A stretch of DNA of 64,000 bases, from positions 186,001-250,000 of the forward strand of contig NZ_BNAG01000001.1 in assembly GCF_014653175.1 (NCBI RefSeq), read 5' to 3'. Within the stretch, counting starts at the first letter, position 1; every line of letters starts with the position of its first letter. Origin of the DNA: Roseivirga thermotolerans (GTDB lineage Bacteria; Bacteroidota; Bacteroidia; Cytophagales; Cyclobacteriaceae). Shown one piece after another: positions 62,245-64,000 of this stretch. The notes beneath the pieces are model-generated. The model was given only the letters and a program-made list of their open reading frames with translations, was not told the origin of the DNA and searched no databases. A program made the position numbers and the translations under genes.

Positions 62245-64000
62245 ATGACAGATTTTAAGAAGATAAACAACCTTACCGGGTGGGCTGTATTTCTGGTTTC
62301 TCTGATCACATATGTGCTCACTGTAGAAGAAACTGCAAGCTTTTGGGATTGTGGTGAATTCATAGCCATTGCCTTTAAATTAGAAGTATCGCACCCTCCG
62401 GGGGCACCACTCTTTATGCTGATTGGCCGCTTATTCTCTTTCCTGTCGTTTGGAGATGTTACCAAAGTGGCCTATTGGGTAAATATGTCGAGCGTATTGG
62501 CCTCGGCCCTTACTATTCTTTTCTTATACTGGTCTATTGTAATGCTGGGCCGCAAAGTGCTGCAGGCCAAAGTTGGCGAAGAAACCGATCTGCAAAAGAT
62601 ACTATTGGCTGGTGCGGGTGCTGTAGGTGCTCTTGCCTTTACTTTTACAGATTCTTTTTGGTTCAGCGCTGTAGAGGGTGAGGTATATGCCATGTCTTCT
62701 TTCTTCACGGCTGTGGTTTTCTGGGCCATTCTAAAATGGGAGCTGGTAGAAGATGAAAGCAGAGCCAATAAATGGCTTTTATTCATTGCCTATATGATGG
62801 GTCTTTCTACCGGGGTTCACCTTCTCGGCTTGGTTACTCTACCCGCTATGGGCCTTATTTACTACTTCAAAAAATATAAAAATCCAACTTGGCAAGGTGT
62901 ATTAGTGGCCTTGGGCTTCAGCTTATTCCTTGTACTGTTTATCAACTCATTTATTATTCCCGGACTACCAACAATTGCGGGTAAATTCGAAATTACCTTT
63001 GTCAATACGTTTGGGCTTCCATTTGGCTCAGGAGCTCTTTTCCTTACCATTTTGGTGATAGCCGCTATTGTTTTTGGGTTACGCTTTACCGCCAAAAAAG
63101 AGATGGTAAAGCTCAATACACTTATTCTTTCTATGGCCTTTGTGCTCATTGGTTATTCTTGTTATGCCGTCATTCTTATTCGTTCGCGAGCCGACCCACC
63201 TATCGACCAAAACAATCCGGAAGATGTAATGACTTTTGTTTCCTACCTGAAAAGGGAGCAGTATGGTAGCCGCCCACTCTTGCACGGACAGTACTTTAAT
63301 GCTCCAATAATCGACTACATTGAAGGAGACCCTATTTATTATAAGGCCGAAGACAAGTACAAAATAGCTGACTATAAAATTGGCTATGAGTATGACCCGG
63401 AATATACAACCCTGCTACCAAGAATGTATAGTAGCTCCCCGAGCCATGAGAGAAAGTACATGGAAGTAACTGGCCTAAGACCTGGAGAAAAACCCACTTT
63501 CTCTGATAACCTGCGCTTTATGTTCCTACACCAAATTGGGCACATGTACCTGCGGTACTTCATGTTCAACTTTGCCGGTAGAGAAAGTGACATTCAGAAT
63601 GCCAGTTGGCTTAAGCCTTTTGAAACCGATAAGAATGTGCCGGAGACTATAGCAAATAACAAAGGACGTAACCAGTATTACATGATTCCTCTGGTGCTGG
63701 GGCTAATAGGCTTATTCTTCCAATTTAACCGAGATCCTAAAGGGTTTTCGGCTACATTTATGCTCTTTATCCTCACCGGGGTGGCGCTGGTTATTTACCT
63801 GAACTCTCCCCCTATAGAACCTCGCGAAAGAGACTATATCTATGCCGGTTCTTACTACGCATTTGCCATGTGGATTGGCCTATCGGTGCTGGCACTGGGT
63901 AGCGCAGTAGCGAAAAAAGGAAAAAGCCTTGTAGCAGGAACCATTGCTTTGTGCATGATTGCTCCTGTAATTTTAGCTAAAGAAAACTGGGACGACCACG
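62245..64000 (+). CDS. DUF2723 membrane protein, glycosyltransferase-like (3' end cut off by window)
   Basis: 585 codons are visible and the frame is open to the window edge. The start (KINNLTGWAVFLVSLITYVL, then EETASFWDCGEFIA and VSHPPGAPLFMLIGRLFS) is the hallmark of DUF2723 proteins, which resemble protein O-mannosyltransferases; the Asp/Glu pair and HPPG motif sit in the first outer loop. Multiple helices follow. The missing part should be several hundred residues. Glycosyl transfer to exported proteins is inferred from the family. Confidence 0.92.
   Translation, partial: MTDFKKINNLTGWAVFLVSLITYVLTVEETASFWDCGEFIAIAFKLEVSHPPGAPLFMLIGRLFSFLSFGDVTKVAYWVNMSSVLASALTILFLYWSIVMLGRKVLQAKVGEETDLQKILLAGAGAVGALAFTFTDSFWFSAVEGEVYAMSSFFTAVVFWAILKWELVEDESRANKWLLFIAYMMGLSTGVHLLGLVTLPAMGLIYYFKKYKNPTWQGVLVALGFSLFLVLFINSFIIPGLPTIAGKFEITFVNTFGLPFGSGALFLTILVIAAIVFGLRFTAKKEMVKLNTLILSMAFVLIGYSCYAVILIRSRADPPIDQNNPEDVMTFVSYLKREQYGSRPLLHGQYFNAPIIDYIEGDPIYYKAEDKYKIADYKIGYEYDPEYTTLLPRMYSSSPSHERKYMEVTGLRPGEKPTFSDNLRFMFLHQIGHMYLRYFMFNFAGRESDIQNASWLKPFETDKNVPETIANNKGRNQYYMIPLVLGLIGLFFQFNRDPKGFSATFMLFILTGVALVIYLNSPPIEPRERDYIYAGSYYAFAMWIGLSVLALGSAVAKKGKSLVAGTIALCMIAPVILAKENWDDH

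Overview
The window reads as chromosomal DNA of a Bacteroidota bacterium, most likely a marine-type member of the Cytophagales (inference). Grounds: a separate-subunit Nuo complex of the Bacteroidota type, DUF2723 and DUF6090-like proteins, LytS/LytTR and ECF sigma/anti-sigma pairs, a TonB receptor with an N-terminal carboxypeptidase-regulatory-like domain, many lipoproteins, few Shine-Dalgarno sites, and several promoters of the phylum type (TTTG, 18-19 bases, TAnnTTTG). TAG is a normal stop codon here; it ends cydB, nuoC, nuoL and others.

Layout. 1-2108: cytochrome bd oxidase (cydA cut by the window edge, cydB). 2479-5883: secreted alpha/beta hydrolase, LytS/LytTR two-component pair, DinB-like protein. 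5884-9059: a tandem array of hairpin repeats, an exported Gfo/Idh/MocA oxidoreductase broken by one TAG, an unknown membrane protein and a displaced repeat copy. 9060-12722: tight minus-strand operon (GDPD lipoprotein, threonine aldolase, lactonase-fold lipoprotein, unknown). 12889-14207: MarR regulator with a long palindromic operator over its own promoter, then two small membrane proteins. 14345-19646: an export/uptake operon of two half-length DUF4331 proteins, a TPR lipoprotein, a His-rich small protein and a TonB receptor, also broken by one TAG. 20496-23278: anti-sigma factor, ECF sigma factor, dihydrolipoyl dehydrogenase. 23433-29967: FabG, vWA-like membrane protein, TPR lipoprotein, DoxX-type membrane proteins, DUF6090-like protein. 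30018-31865: Lrp regulator divergent from a Cys/Met PLP enzyme. 32147-35039: PadR regulator with a large ABC permease. 35179-42481: unknown proteins, class IV aminotransferase, DnaJ-domain membrane protein, ThiL, methylmalonyl-CoA epimerase, A-type Fe-S carrier, PurF.

42491-55409 carries eleven subunits of respiratory complex I in two minus-strand blocks, nuoABCD and nuoHIJKLMN. The place where nuoEFG usually lie holds instead murI, tRNA-Lys(UUU) and a TPR/SH3 membrane protein, so the NADH-input module is absent from this locus. NuoI has a repetitive basic/proline-rich tail of about 125 residues. 55412-64000: LON-substrate-binding protein, isocitrate dehydrogenase, PanB, MscS channel, a PRPP-binding phosphoribosyltransferase, a second Lrp regulator, a TPR protein, a membrane protein, and the start of a DUF2723 glycosyltransferase-like protein that runs off the end.

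No phage, IS transposase, CRISPR array or plainly novel multi-gene system was found. The most unusual items are the GGTG-N4-CACC hairpin repeat family, two single in-frame TAG codons in otherwise intact genes, the NuoI tail with the missing NADH module, the split DUF4331 operon, and three well-formed regulator-operator arrangements (MarR, PadR, Lrp).
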